A stretch of 64,000 nucleotides of DNA from DASSQJ01 sp963730165. GTDB taxonomy: Bacteria > Actinomycetota > Actinomycetes > Actinomycetales > Dermatophilaceae. The DNA lies in the NCBI GenBank assembly GCA_963730165.1, contig CAVSQS010000004.1:1-64000 (forward strand), written 5' to 3'. The translations under genes and the position numbers were made by a program. This document shows positions 7,261 to 15,279 of the stretch, one piece after another (the stretch's first letter is position 1; each line of letters opens with the position of its first letter). The notes below the pieces were generated by a model. That model made no database searches. It was given only the letters and a program-made list of their open reading frames with translations, and had not been told where the DNA came from.

Positions 7261-8838
7261 TCATGATGGCGGGGCCGTCCCGGCGAGGACGGTACCGACC
7301 ATGTAGTCGACGAACTCGTCGGGCTGCTCGAACAGTGGCCGGTGCCCGGAGGTGTCGAGGACGGCCAGGTCCTTGATGGGCGCCGTGATCATCGGGTACC
7401 ACTCGTCGAAGACCCGGGCACGTCCGCCGGCCTCGTGGGCGCCCTGGACGAAGTACATCGGGGTCTCGAAGCGGACGGCGCTGTCGCGGAAGTCGATGTC
7501 CTGCAGCTGCGGGTAGAGAGCGGCGAAGGTGTCCATGAAGGCGCCGAGGACGTGGACCTGGTCGATGAGGGTGTACTCGGGAACGAGCAGGTTCTCCGAC
7601 ATCTGACCGGCGCCCTCGGAGTTGCCGCTGTGGTCGTAGGGGTAGACGTCGTCCTCGTGGGACAGCGCCGTCTCGTACGGGAACATCGTCTCGTAGGGGG
7701 GCGGCCCGGCCGCCCGCAGCTCGGAGAGGAGGGACTCGTTGCCGGTCCGTTGCGCCCAGGCGAGGGTGTCGTCGTAGAAGATCCGGTCGGTGGTGCGTTG
7801 GCTGACCATCTGGCCGGTGCCGATGAACGCCCGGTAGAGGTCGGGTCGCTGCTGGACGGCGAGGACCCCGAGCGTCGTGCCCCACGACTGCCCGAGCAGG
7901 TAGATCCGGTCCGCGTCGAACCGCTCGCGCAGGTAGCCGGTCAGCTCGATGGTGTCTGAGACGTAGCCCCCGAGGGTGACCGTGTCGGTCGGGTCCAGCT
8001 CGGGGTAGGAGGTGCCGGCTCCGCGCTGGTCCCACGTCACGACCGTGAAGTGCTCCTCGAGCTCAGGCAGGTGGCGTCGCATCGCGCCGAGCTCGGAGCC
8101 GCCCGGCCCGCCGGCCAGGAACAGCAGGACCGGGTTGTCGGCGCTGGCTCCGCGGATCATCACGCCGAGGTCGTGCCCGCCGACCCGGACGGTGGTCAGC
8201 TCGGCCACCGACCCGGGGAGTGGTTCGCCGTCCGCGCCGGTGATCGGTGCCGTCGCCGCCGGCCTCGCGAGCCCGACGGTCAGGGCGACCAGGGCCAGTC
8301 CCACGAGCGCAGCGCCCGAGCGCCGCAGCCACCTGCTGGGGCGGGGCCCCGACCCGGGGTCGGCTCGGCGGGCTCGGGCCCGAGCGACGCCCACGGCCGC
8401 GCCGAGGGCCATCGGCACCAGGGTCACCAGGCCCTGGAAGCCGCGACCGGTGACCAGGGCAATGGCCCCGTAGAAGCTGGCGTGGACGCCGTCGACCATC
8501 GGGCCGTCCACCCGCAGCCGGCTCAGTTCGAAGACCACGAGGAAGGTCACCGGCGCGAGGATGATCGCCCACCGGCTCCGTAGGAGGAGCCCGGCCGCAG
8601 CCCCCACGGCGAGACTGATGATGATCGTCAGGATCCCGGCTCCCGAGGTCAGCGGCCCCCGGGGGGTCCACCACCCGGCCGCCAGCCCCCACACCGCCGC
8701 AGCCCCGACCGCGACGACCGCGGCGACCCGGCGGTCGTCGCGGAGGACGCGCGGCCACCGGCTCCCGGCCGGACCGGCTGCGGGCGCCACCGTCGCTGCC
8801 CGGAGGTCGGAACGCTCGTCGCGCGTGGGCGTGCTCAT
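7261..8838 (-). CDS. Membrane-anchored alpha/beta hydrolase, prolyl-aminopeptidase-like
   Basis: 525 residues in two parts. Residues ~35-190 form several transmembrane helices with the basic stretch RARARRADPG. Residues ~205-520 form an alpha/beta hydrolase with the oxyanion segment LFLAGGPGGSE, the nucleophile elbow LLGQSWGTTLG and a late His in DTSGHRPLFEQP. GGPGG plus GQSWG is typical of the proline iminopeptidase (S33) group. The fold orientation suggests an extracytoplasmic catalytic domain. The start has a strong GAGGAGAG ribosome site. Substrate unknown. Confidence 0.75.
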   Translation of the reverse strand: MSTPTRDERSDLRAATVAPAAGPAGSRWPRVLRDDRRVAAVVAVGAAAVWGLAAGWWTPRGPLTSGAGILTIIISLAVGAAAGLLLRSRWAIILAPVTFLVVFELSRLRVDGPMVDGVHASFYGAIALVTGRGFQGLVTLVPMALGAAVGVARARARRADPGSGPRPSRWLRRSGAALVGLALVALTVGLARPAATAPITGADGEPLPGSVAELTTVRVGGHDLGVMIRGASADNPVLLFLAGGPGGSELGAMRRHLPELEEHFTVVTWDQRGAGTSYPELDPTDTVTLGGYVSDTIELTGYLRERFDADRIYLLGQSWGTTLGVLAVQQRPDLYRAFIGTGQMVSQRTTDRIFYDDTLAWAQRTGNESLLSELRAAGPPPYETMFPYETALSHEDDVYPYDHSGNSEGAGQMSENLLVPEYTLIDQVHVLGAFMDTFAALYPQLQDIDFRDSAVRFETPMYFVQGAHEAGGRARVFDEWYPMITAPIKDLAVLDTSGHRPLFEQPDEFVDYMVGTVLAGTAPPS

Positions 8839-9099
8839 CGTGCTCTCCTCTGTGCGGGACCCGGTCGGCGCCCGCGCGCAGGCTCATCGCCTGGATCCCG
8901 TTCACGAGGTGCCCGGTTCGCGCGGTCGGGTGCGCGAGGTCGTCGGGGACGACGTCCACCCGATGCGCCTCCCGGACACCGTCTGGGTGCCGACCACTCG
9001 GGGGCCCTGGTGCCGGGCGGGGGTGACAGCTGCTCCGTTGCTCCCTTCACCTCGACGCTAGGCACACGCGGGCGGCCCGGCGGCCGACCGTTAGCAAGG

Positions 9100-9190
9100 T
9101 CACCCCACGTCGACCCCGACGGCACGGCGGCTCATCGTCTCGTCCTCCCGCTCGATCGCCGGGTTCCGCTCGGTGATCGCGAAGGCGGGC
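9100..9190 (-). pseudogene. Orphan 3' fragment of a DUF1801-type gene
   Basis: Minus-strand sequence reads AFAITERNPAIERE and DETMSRRAVG before a TGA, nearly matching the C-terminus of the intact gene at 11702-12142 (AYAITEWNPAIERE, VETLIRRAVGG). DNA similarity extends over about 85 bases. A TAG lies in frame just upstream, so nothing more of the gene survives. The rest of the 485-base gap 8839-9323 holds only this fragment and the fluoride riboswitch. Confidence 0.75.
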
Positions 9191-9203
9191 TACGCTGGTC
9201 CAC

Positions 9204-9270
9204 GGCGATGGATCCCGCCTGGGTCCCGGTGACGGGCCCGAACCGCCGAGACCGGCTGATGGTTCCTGCC
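9204..9270 (+). ncRNA. Fluoride riboswitch (crcB motif)
   Basis: The conserved sequence blocks of the crcB-motif RNA are present in order: GGCGATGGATCCCGCC, then a variable stem, AACCGCC, and GGCTGATGGTTCCTGCC. These are the hallmark GGCGATGG / CGCC / ACCGCC / CTGATG..CCTGCC elements of fluoride aptamers. It lies 53 bases upstream of a gene set containing two crcB fluoride channels, exactly its known genetic context. In known examples fluoride binding turns on the downstream genes. I did not resolve the expression platform. Confidence 0.88.
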
Positions 9271-9323
9271 CGAGCGATGACACCGGGCGGGACTCCCTGC
9301 CCACCGAGGAGAGGGAGCCACCC

Positions 9324-9866
9324 GTGCCGTCCCGCCAGCCGCCGCAGCCCCACCCGTCCCGGCTCACGCCGTTCGCCGGCCACCCGATCGTCGTCGGTGT
9401 GGTCCCGGGCCAGCCCGAGCTCGTCGCCCTCACCGCGGCGGCGTGGGCGGCCGCCCTCGGCGTCGAGCTGTACTTCGGGTACGCCGACCCGGGCCGGATC
9501 ACGGTCGAGGAGTACCCCGACGGGACCGTCCGCCACGCCGAGGTCGACCCGGACGCCGTCGACGACTCGTGGCGGGAGCGCGACACCCAGATCCGGGCCT
9601 TCCTCGAGGAGGTCCTCGTCGACGCCGAGGTCGGGTGGCACGTCCGCTACCTCGCCGGGCGTGCCGACCGGGCGTTGACGCACCTCGCGCGCGCGGTCGA
9701 CGCCTCGGCGATCGTCGTCGGGACCCACACCCCGGGGGCCTCGAGCCGGTGGCACGACTTCATGGACGGATCGGTCGCCGCGCGGCTGTCCCACCACCAG
9801 CACCGCCCCGTCCTCGTCGTGCCACTGCGCGTCGTCGACTGGCACGCGAGGACGCCGTGGCAGTGA
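9324..9866 (+). CDS. Universal stress protein family member
   Basis: 180 residues with one UspA-type Rossmann-like domain: first strand HPIVVGVVPGQPELVALTAA, then DASAIVVGTHTPGASSRWHD and the ending SVAARLSHHQHRPVLVVP, corresponding to the family's G-2x-G-9x-G-(S/T) nucleotide-binding region in altered form. It is the first gene after the fluoride riboswitch, and its TGA overlaps the ATG of crcB (TGATG). Co-regulation with fluoride export is therefore likely. Universal stress proteins bind ATP or AMP in some cases; the role here is unknown. Confidence 0.85.
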   Translation: MPSRQPPQPHPSRLTPFAGHPIVVGVVPGQPELVALTAAAWAAALGVELYFGYADPGRITVEEYPDGTVRHAEVDPDAVDDSWRERDTQIRAFLEEVLVDAEVGWHVRYLAGRADRALTHLARAVDASAIVVGTHTPGASSRWHDFMDGSVAARLSHHQHRPVLVVPLRVVDWHARTPWQ

Positions 9867-10342
9867 TGCCCCGCCCCCACCCACCGACCGACCCGGATGC
9901 CGTGCGCCGGCCCCTCGGCCGTCCCGCGACCCTGGTCCTCGTCGCGGTCGGGGGCGCCGTGGGGACCACGGTGCGCTGGTCCCTGGAGACCGCCCATCCC
10001 GCGGCGCCCGGGACGTGGCCGTGGACGACGTTCTGGATCAACGTGACCGGGGCGCTCGTGCTCGCCGCCCTGCTCGAGGCGCTCGCCGTCCTCGGGCCGG
10101 ACGACGGGTGGCGGCGCGCGGTGCGCCTCGGTGCAGGGACCGGTCTGCTCGGCGGCTACACGACGTACAGCACGTTCGTCGTCGAGACCGCCACCCTCGG
10201 CCGCGACGACCGGTTCCTCACCGCGTTCGGATACGACGCCGCGAGCCTCTCCCTGGGTTTCCTCGCGGCCCTCGCCGGCACGGTCCTCGTGAGCCGCCTG
10301 CTGCGAGGGGTCGGGCGCCGACGGCTGGGAGCGGCCGAATGA
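9866..10342 (+). CDS. crcB: CrcB/Fluc fluoride channel subunit 1
   Basis: 158-residue four-helix membrane protein. Fluc signatures are visible: GGAVGTTVRW at the first helix, FWINVTGALVLAALL with the conserved Asn, and GLLGGYTTYSTFVVET with the GGxTTxST phenylalanine-box region. Dimers form dual-topology fluoride channels that expel fluoride. The ATG at 9866 overlaps the preceding stop by one base. The stop overlaps the next crcB (ATGA). Two adjacent different copies usually make a heterodimer. Confidence 0.95.
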   Translation: MPRPHPPTDPDAVRRPLGRPATLVLVAVGGAVGTTVRWSLETAHPAAPGTWPWTTFWINVTGALVLAALLEALAVLGPDDGWRRAVRLGAGTGLLGGYTTYSTFVVETATLGRDDRFLTAFGYDAASLSLGFLAALAGTVLVSRLLRGVGRRRLGAAE

Positions 10343-10704
10343 CCGTCCTCCTCCTCGCCGTCGCGGGCGGCCTCGGCGCCGCGACGCGCTTCCTCGTCGA
10401 CAGCTGGGTCGCCACCCGACTGCGTGCCACGATGCCCACGGGCACGGTCGTGGTCAACGTCACCGGATCCCTCGTCCTCGGGATGCTCACCGGCTGGGCG
10501 ATGCGGCACGACGGCGGCGGCGCCGTGACGACCGTGCTCGGCACCGGGTTCCTCGGCGGCTACACGACGTTCAGCACCGCCAGCGTCGAGGCGGTCCGCC
10601 TGGCACGCGGGGGCCGCGGCGGCACGGCGCTGTTCCACGCACTCCTCATGGTCGTGCTGAGCCTGGCTGCGGCGTCACTCGGCCTGTGGCTCTCCGGCCC
10701 TTGA
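10339..10704 (+). CDS. crcB: CrcB/Fluc fluoride channel subunit 2
   Basis: 121-residue partner of the preceding protein, coupled to it by an ATGA overlap. It contains VAGGLGAATRFLVDSW, the Asn helix VVVNVTGSLVLGML and GTGFLGGYTTFSTASVEAV, the conserved pore and Na+-binding segment of Fluc channels. It ends with a fourth hydrophobic helix. The paired genes imply a heterodimer in antiparallel orientation. It is the last gene of the riboswitch-controlled operon. Confidence 0.95.
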   Translation: MTVLLLAVAGGLGAATRFLVDSWVATRLRATMPTGTVVVNVTGSLVLGMLTGWAMRHDGGGAVTTVLGTGFLGGYTTFSTASVEAVRLARGGRGGTALFHALLMVVLSLAAASLGLWLSGP

Positions 10705-11005
10705 CCCGATGCCCCGTGAGCCCCGGCGAGCGCGTCGACCGGGACCCGCGCCCGGGCCGAGCAAGTGAGCCACCCATGCCCGGCGCCCCGAGGTGGTACC
10801 CGGTGACCGGGGCGACAGTGGTCGCGCGGACGCCGTCCGGCGCGGGACACGTCCCGCCCAGAACCCTCCACCGGCTCCGGCATCCCGATGCGTCGTCCGG
10901 GGGACGGTGCCCAAGGCTGCTGCGGGGAGCCGTCGGCGACGGTCGCCCACGGCGCCGGGCCCCCGTTACCGACACTCTGGTGGTGACGACACGCCACGCA
11001 CGGTC
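10705..11005. other. 301-base intergenic stretch, no gene seen
   Basis: Separates the convergent crcB and LURP-one-like genes. All open frames here look like shadow sequence with no ribosome sites. A small palindrome CCCGGTGACCGGG lies near 10799-10811. It may help terminate one of the two converging transcripts, but it is weak. Confidence 0.4.
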
Positions 11006-11518
11006 TCAGTCCCGCTCGACCCAGCGGTCCACGGCCCAGACGAGGGCGAAGGCAGCCGCGGGGGGAACGCCGTCGGCCACGTCGATGATGTACTGGTCGC
11101 GGATCTGGACCCACTTCTGGGTGATCTGCACGACGTGGCGACCGTTGCTGTCGTTGACGCTGTAGTCCTTCTCGATGAGGTTGCCCTCGAGCAGCCACTC
11201 CTCGCCGGTGGCCAGGTTGACGTCGATCTTGTCCTTGACGAACTTGAAGGCCTGGGCGTGGAGGTGGGCGAACTCTGCTCCCGAGGCCTCCGTCACCTCG
11301 ATCCGCTTCGGGATGCCGAGCAGCTTGCCACGCACCCGGTAGAGGATGTTGCCGTCCATGTCCTTGATGTCGGCCTTGGGCCGGGTGCCGATCTTGCCGT
11401 CGACGAAGAAGAGCTCCTCGTCGGTTCCCGGGTCGAGGACGCGGAAGTCACGGCCGGCACCGAACTTGCTCTTCATGAGGAAGCGCGTGTAGCCAGCAGG
11501 TGCGGGCGGGATGGCCAT
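11006..11518 (-). CDS. LURP-one-related (tubby-like fold) protein
   Basis: 170 residues starting MAIPPAPAGYTRFLMKSKFG after a perfect AGGAGG eight bases upstream. The repeated beta-strand pattern FRVLDPGTDEELFFVDGK, ADIKDMDGNILYRVRGK and DYSVNDSNGRHVVQITQKWV is that of LURP-one-related (YxjI-type) proteins, which fold like the tubby C-terminal domain. The end YIIDVADGVPPAAAFALVWA is characteristic. Bacterial function is unknown; membrane phospholipid scramblase-like roles have been proposed for relatives. Confidence 0.8.
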   Translation of the reverse strand: MAIPPAPAGYTRFLMKSKFGAGRDFRVLDPGTDEELFFVDGKIGTRPKADIKDMDGNILYRVRGKLLGIPKRIEVTEASGAEFAHLHAQAFKFVKDKIDVNLATGEEWLLEGNLIEKDYSVNDSNGRHVVQITQKWVQIRDQYIIDVADGVPPAAAFALVWAVDRWVERD

Positions 11519-11701
11519 GCGTGGACCTCCTGGGCCGAGGACGACCTCGCAACCGTAGCGTGGCCCCGTCCGTGTGCCACCCCGGGTCGTCCTCCACCCC
11601 CTGCTCAGATGGGGTAACGGACTGGTCGTCAGCAACCCTCCAACGCCGGTACCGCCGCGGGCGGCACCCGCGCTCGCGATGCTGCCCGACGGCGAGGTCC
11701 G

Positions 11702-12142
11702 TCAGCCCCCGACGGCGCGGCGGATCAGCGTCTCGACCTCCCGCTCGATCGCCGGGTTCCACTCGGTGATCGCGTAGGCGGTCGGCCACATCGCGCCGTC
11801 GTCGAGGGCCGCCCCGTCCTGGAAGCCGAGGTGGCCGTAGCGGGTCTTGAACTTCGCGGCGAACTGCCAGAAGAACAGCACCTTCCCGTCCCGCGCATAG
11901 GCCGGGAACCCGTACCAGGTCCGCGGGGTGAGGTCGGGGGCGACCCGCGTGACGAGCGCGTGCAGGCCCTCGGCGATGGCGCGGTCGGAGCCGTCCATCG
12001 CCGCGATGGCGTCGAGGACGTCCTGCTCGGTGTTCTTGCCGGCCTTGGTCCGTCGGGTCTCGGCCACGGCCTCCTTCACGGCCGCGCGCTCGTCGGCGCT
12101 GAGCCCTCTCGCTCCCTTGGGTGATCGCTTCCGTTCGGCCAC
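11702..12142 (-). CDS. DUF1801-type (YdhG-like) protein
   Basis: 146 residues from a GTG with an AGGAGA ribosome site. A Lys/Arg-rich N-terminus is followed by the compact DUF1801/YdhG fold: LHALVTRVAPDLTPRTWYGF, PAYARDGKVLFFWQFAAKFK and AYAITEWNPAIE. Family members include a proposed iron chaperone in Bacillus, but most are uncharacterised. A copy of its 3' end is found at 9100-9190, indicating a past duplication. It lies downstream of the sigma factor on the same strand. Confidence 0.75.
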   Translation of the reverse strand: MAERKRSPKGARGLSADERAAVKEAVAETRRTKAGKNTEQDVLDAIAAMDGSDRAIAEGLHALVTRVAPDLTPRTWYGFPAYARDGKVLFFWQFAAKFKTRYGHLGFQDGAALDDGAMWPTAYAITEWNPAIEREVETLIRRAVGG

Positions 12143-12254
12143 GGGTCTCTCCTGTCTCGGCAGTGCGGATGGTCTGGTCTCGTCGGAGGATGAGTTCCGG
12201 CGCGGTCCTGCCCGGTCCGTACCGGGCAGCCCTCGGGGAGCCCGGCGAACGCCT

Positions 12255-13196
12255 TCATGGTGGGCCTCCTCGGCTGGGATCCGGTCCGTCACTGTCCTGA
12301 CGTGCGCCGCGGCTCGGATGTGACGCCCGGTCCGCGGACTGTTCCGCGGGTTCACCTCCACGTCGCCGGGTGACCGTGGAGATGACCTCGGGCGCGGCCC
12401 GGAAGACGATACGGGTGACGCGACCTCCCTGCACCGTGAAGTCGAAGGCGACCCGCGCGGCTCCCCGGTGGAACCACGCCGCCCCGGGGCGACCCTCGAC
12501 GAAGACGGGCAGCGCCGCCCTCGCGGCGCCGTCGAACATCGACGCCACCGCATCGCGGCCCTCGAGGCGCTGCGGCGTGCCCGCCGTGATTGCGTGGGCG
12601 TCGGCTGTGACGACGACCTCGGGCGCCAGGAGATGGAGGAGGCGGGCGAAGTCGCCGCCCCTGGCCGCGTCGAGGAAGGCGTCGACGACGTCCCAGTCGG
12701 CCGCGGGTCCGTCAGGCAGCCGCGACCCGATCTTGGCGCGGGCACGCGAGGCGAGCTTCCGGGCGGCAGCCGGAGAGCTGTCGAGGACCTGCGCGACGGT
12801 GGCGAACTCGACACCGAAGGTGTCGTGCAGGATGAACGCGACCCGCTCGCTCGGCGACAGGTGCTCGAGGACGACGTTGAGCGCGACCCCGACGGTGTCC
12901 GCGAGGGCAACCTCCTCGAACGGGTCCACGGCGCTCCCCGACACCGCGTCCTCCGTCCCGGGTGCCGTGGGGTCGACGGGCTCCGGCGTCCGCACCCGGA
13001 GGCGGTCGAGGCACAGGCGCGTCGTCACCGTCGTCAGCCAGGCCGGGAGGACCCGGATCGCGTCCGGGTCGGCACCCTGCAGGCGCAGCCAGGCGAGCTG
13101 GACGACGTCCTCGGCCTCGTGCCGGTCACCGAGGATGCCGGCGGCGACCCGCACCAGCCGCGGCCGTTCCGCCTCGAACTGCTCGCTCAGGTCCAT
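12255..13196 (-). CDS. ECF RNA polymerase sigma factor with SnoaL-like C-terminal domain (SigJ/ECF41-like)
   Basis: 313 residues. The sigma-2 region (residues ~5-75) shows DRHEAEDVVQLAWLRL, and the sigma-4 region (~110-160) shows LSPSERVAFILHDTFGVEF and DSSPAAARKLASRARAKI. Residues ~165-280 form a SnoaL-like domain (VVDAFLDAARGGDFARLLHL, GGRVTRIVF), as in ECF41/SigJ factors where it tunes sigma activity without a separate anti-sigma factor. Start has a GGAAGAGGAG ribosome site. No anti-sigma gene is adjacent, as expected. Target genes unknown. Confidence 0.9.
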   Translation of the reverse strand: MDLSEQFEAERPRLVRVAAGILGDRHEAEDVVQLAWLRLQGADPDAIRVLPAWLTTVTTRLCLDRLRVRTPEPVDPTAPGTEDAVSGSAVDPFEEVALADTVGVALNVVLEHLSPSERVAFILHDTFGVEFATVAQVLDSSPAAARKLASRARAKIGSRLPDGPAADWDVVDAFLDAARGGDFARLLHLLAPEVVVTADAHAITAGTPQRLEGRDAVASMFDGAARAALPVFVEGRPGAAWFHRGAARVAFDFTVQGGRVTRIVFRAAPEVISTVTRRRGGEPAEQSADRASHPSRGARQDSDGPDPSRGGPP

Positions 13197-13348
13197 CCGC
13201 TCCTCTTCCTCCGCGGCGTCCGGTCGCCGGGTCGGTCCCCGGCCCGGACGCCCGTCCGTCCCGCTGTGGTTCCCACCCTGACCGACGGATGGCCGGTCCC
13301 GAGTGTGACGGACCGGGACACCCGGGACCGGGCACCTACGATCACCTC

Positions 13349-15010
13349 ATGAGCGCCGACCTCGTCGTCAAGGACCTGGCGGGAGGCCACGCTCACCGGG
13401 CCCTCTTCGAGGCCCTCGACCTGACCGTCGCACCCGGGGATGTGGTCGGGGTCGTCGGCGCCAACGGCGCGGGGAAGACCACCCTCCTGCGCATCCTCGC
13501 CGGAGATCTCGACCCGCTCGAGGGCTCCGTGACGACGGCGCCTCGTGACGCCTTCGTCGGCTGGCTCCCGCAGGAGCACGAGCGCCTCGCGGGGGAGACC
13601 GTGGCCCACTACGTGGCCCGCCGCACCGGCGTCGCCGACGCCACCGCCGCGATGGAGCAGGCCGCGGCCGCGCTCGGTGCCGGCGACCACTCGCCGCCGG
13701 CTGAGGACGCGTACGCACACAGCCTCGACCGGTGGCAGGCCAGCGGTGCGCCCGACCTCGACGAACGGCTCCCACCGGTGCTCGCCGACCTCGGGCTCGA
13801 CGTCGACCCCGACGCCCTGATGACGTCCCTCTCGGGCGGGCAGGCCGCGCGCGCCGCCCTCGCCGCGCTGCTCCTCAGCCGCTTCGACATCGTCCTGCTC
13901 GACGAGCCCACCAACGACCTGGACCTCCCCGGGCTGGAGCGCCTCGAGTCGTTCGTGCGTGGCCTGCGGGCCGGTATGGTGCTGGTCTCCCACGACCGCG
14001 AGTTCCTCTCCCGCGTCGTGACCCGGGTGGTCGAGCTCGACCTCGCCCAGGGCCGGGTCGGGGTGTACGACGGCGGCTACGACGCGTTCCTCGACGAGCG
14101 GGCCGTTGCCCGCCGGCACGCCCGGGAGGCGTACGAGGAGTTCGCCGAGACCAGGGCCGACCTCGTCCGGCGCGCCCGGGTCCAGCGCGAGTGGAGCTCC
14201 CAGGGCGTCCGCAACGCCGTCAGGAAGGCACCCGACAACGACAAGATCCGTCGCAGGGCGCAGGTGGAGTCCTCCGAGAAGCAGGCCCGGAAGGTTCGCC
14301 AGATGGAGTCGCGGATCGCCCGTCTCGAGGAGGTCGAGGAGCCGCGCAAGGAGTGGAGTCTGCGCTTCTCGATCGGCAGCGCGCCCCGGTCCAGCTCGGT
14401 GGTCGCCACCCTCGCCGAGGCCACCGCGCACCTCGGCGGGTTCACGTTCGGCCCGGCATCGCTCCAGGTCAGCGCCGGCGACCGGATCGGGGTCACCGGC
14501 CCCAACGGCGCCGGCAAGACGACCCTGCTCAGGCTGCTCACCGGGCGTCTCGCCCCCGACGCCGGGCGCGCCGGCCTCGGTGCGTCGGTGGCGGTCGGCG
14601 AGATCGACCAGGCGCGCACCGGGCTGGCGGAGGACCTCTCCCTCGGCGCCGCGTTCGAGGCAGCGATGCCGCAGATGCCGCCCGCGGACGTCCGGACCCT
14701 GCTCGCGAAGTTCGGGCTCAAGGCCGACCAGGTCACCAGCACCGTCGCCCGGCTCTCGCCGGGCGAGAGGACGCGCGCGGCGATGGCGTTGCTCCAGGCG
14801 CGGGGGGTCAACCTCCTCGTCCTCGACGAGCCCACGAACCACCTCGACCTGCCGGCCATCGAGCAGCTCGAGGCGGCCCTCGAGGCCTACGACGGGACGC
14901 TGCTGCTCGTCACGCACGACCGGCGGCTGCTCGACACCGTCCGGCTCGACCAGCGCTGGCGCGTCGAGGCCGGCCGCGTCTCCGTCGAGCACGTCGGTTC
15001 GCAGCACTGA
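13349..15010 (+). CDS. ABC-F family ATPase (ribosome-associated type)
   Basis: 553 residues with two ABC nucleotide-binding domains and no membrane helices. First domain: GANGAGKT (~38-45), LSGGQAARAAL (~162) and LLDEPTNDLDLPG (~183). A charged linker (EWSSQGVRNAVRK, SEKQARKVRQMESRI) follows; second domain: GPNGAGKTT (~386), a variant signature LSPGERTRAAM and LVLDEPTNHLDLPA. This is the ABC-F layout of translation factors and ribosome-protection proteins. Which antibiotic, if any, cannot be told. It is divergent from the sigma-factor gene across 152 bases. Confidence 0.92.
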   Translation: MSADLVVKDLAGGHAHRALFEALDLTVAPGDVVGVVGANGAGKTTLLRILAGDLDPLEGSVTTAPRDAFVGWLPQEHERLAGETVAHYVARRTGVADATAAMEQAAAALGAGDHSPPAEDAYAHSLDRWQASGAPDLDERLPPVLADLGLDVDPDALMTSLSGGQAARAALAALLLSRFDIVLLDEPTNDLDLPGLERLESFVRGLRAGMVLVSHDREFLSRVVTRVVELDLAQGRVGVYDGGYDAFLDERAVARRHAREAYEEFAETRADLVRRARVQREWSSQGVRNAVRKAPDNDKIRRRAQVESSEKQARKVRQMESRIARLEEVEEPRKEWSLRFSIGSAPRSSSVVATLAEATAHLGGFTFGPASLQVSAGDRIGVTGPNGAGKTTLLRLLTGRLAPDAGRAGLGASVAVGEIDQARTGLAEDLSLGAAFEAAMPQMPPADVRTLLAKFGLKADQVTSTVARLSPGERTRAAMALLQARGVNLLVLDEPTNHLDLPAIEQLEAALEAYDGTLLLVTHDRRLLDTVRLDQRWRVEAGRVSVEHVGSQH

Positions 15011-15279
15011 CGTCGGTCCCCGACCCCGGGCAGCCCTCGCCCTCGGGGCCCCATTCGTGGGAGACCGGTATCCGTCGGCGTGCTGGAGCGCGTACGCTGG
15101 GGCGTGCGCCTCGTCCCGTGACGAGGACGCGTCAGCGACAGGGGGCCGGGGCAGGTCCCCGGCATCGTCCGGCTCGGTCCGCGAACGGCGCTGGCGGCGC
15201 GCGTGCCGCGCCGCCCCAGGCATGGCGGATCGGGCGCCGACGTGGCTCCCTCGCCATGTCCGACTCACGAAGGATCTGT

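Noticed and set aside
12076..12258. 60-residue frame starting MKAFAGLPEG, overlapping the sigma factor stop
   Set aside because: The first residues look real but the rest is Arg/Pro/Asp-rich shadow-like sequence, and it overlaps the start and ribosome site of the DUF1801 gene.
13732..15279. Long upstream extension of the SNF2 frame
   Set aside because: It is the alternative frame of the ABC-F gene, Arg/Pro-rich and without a start signal; the real start is at 15280 or 15256.
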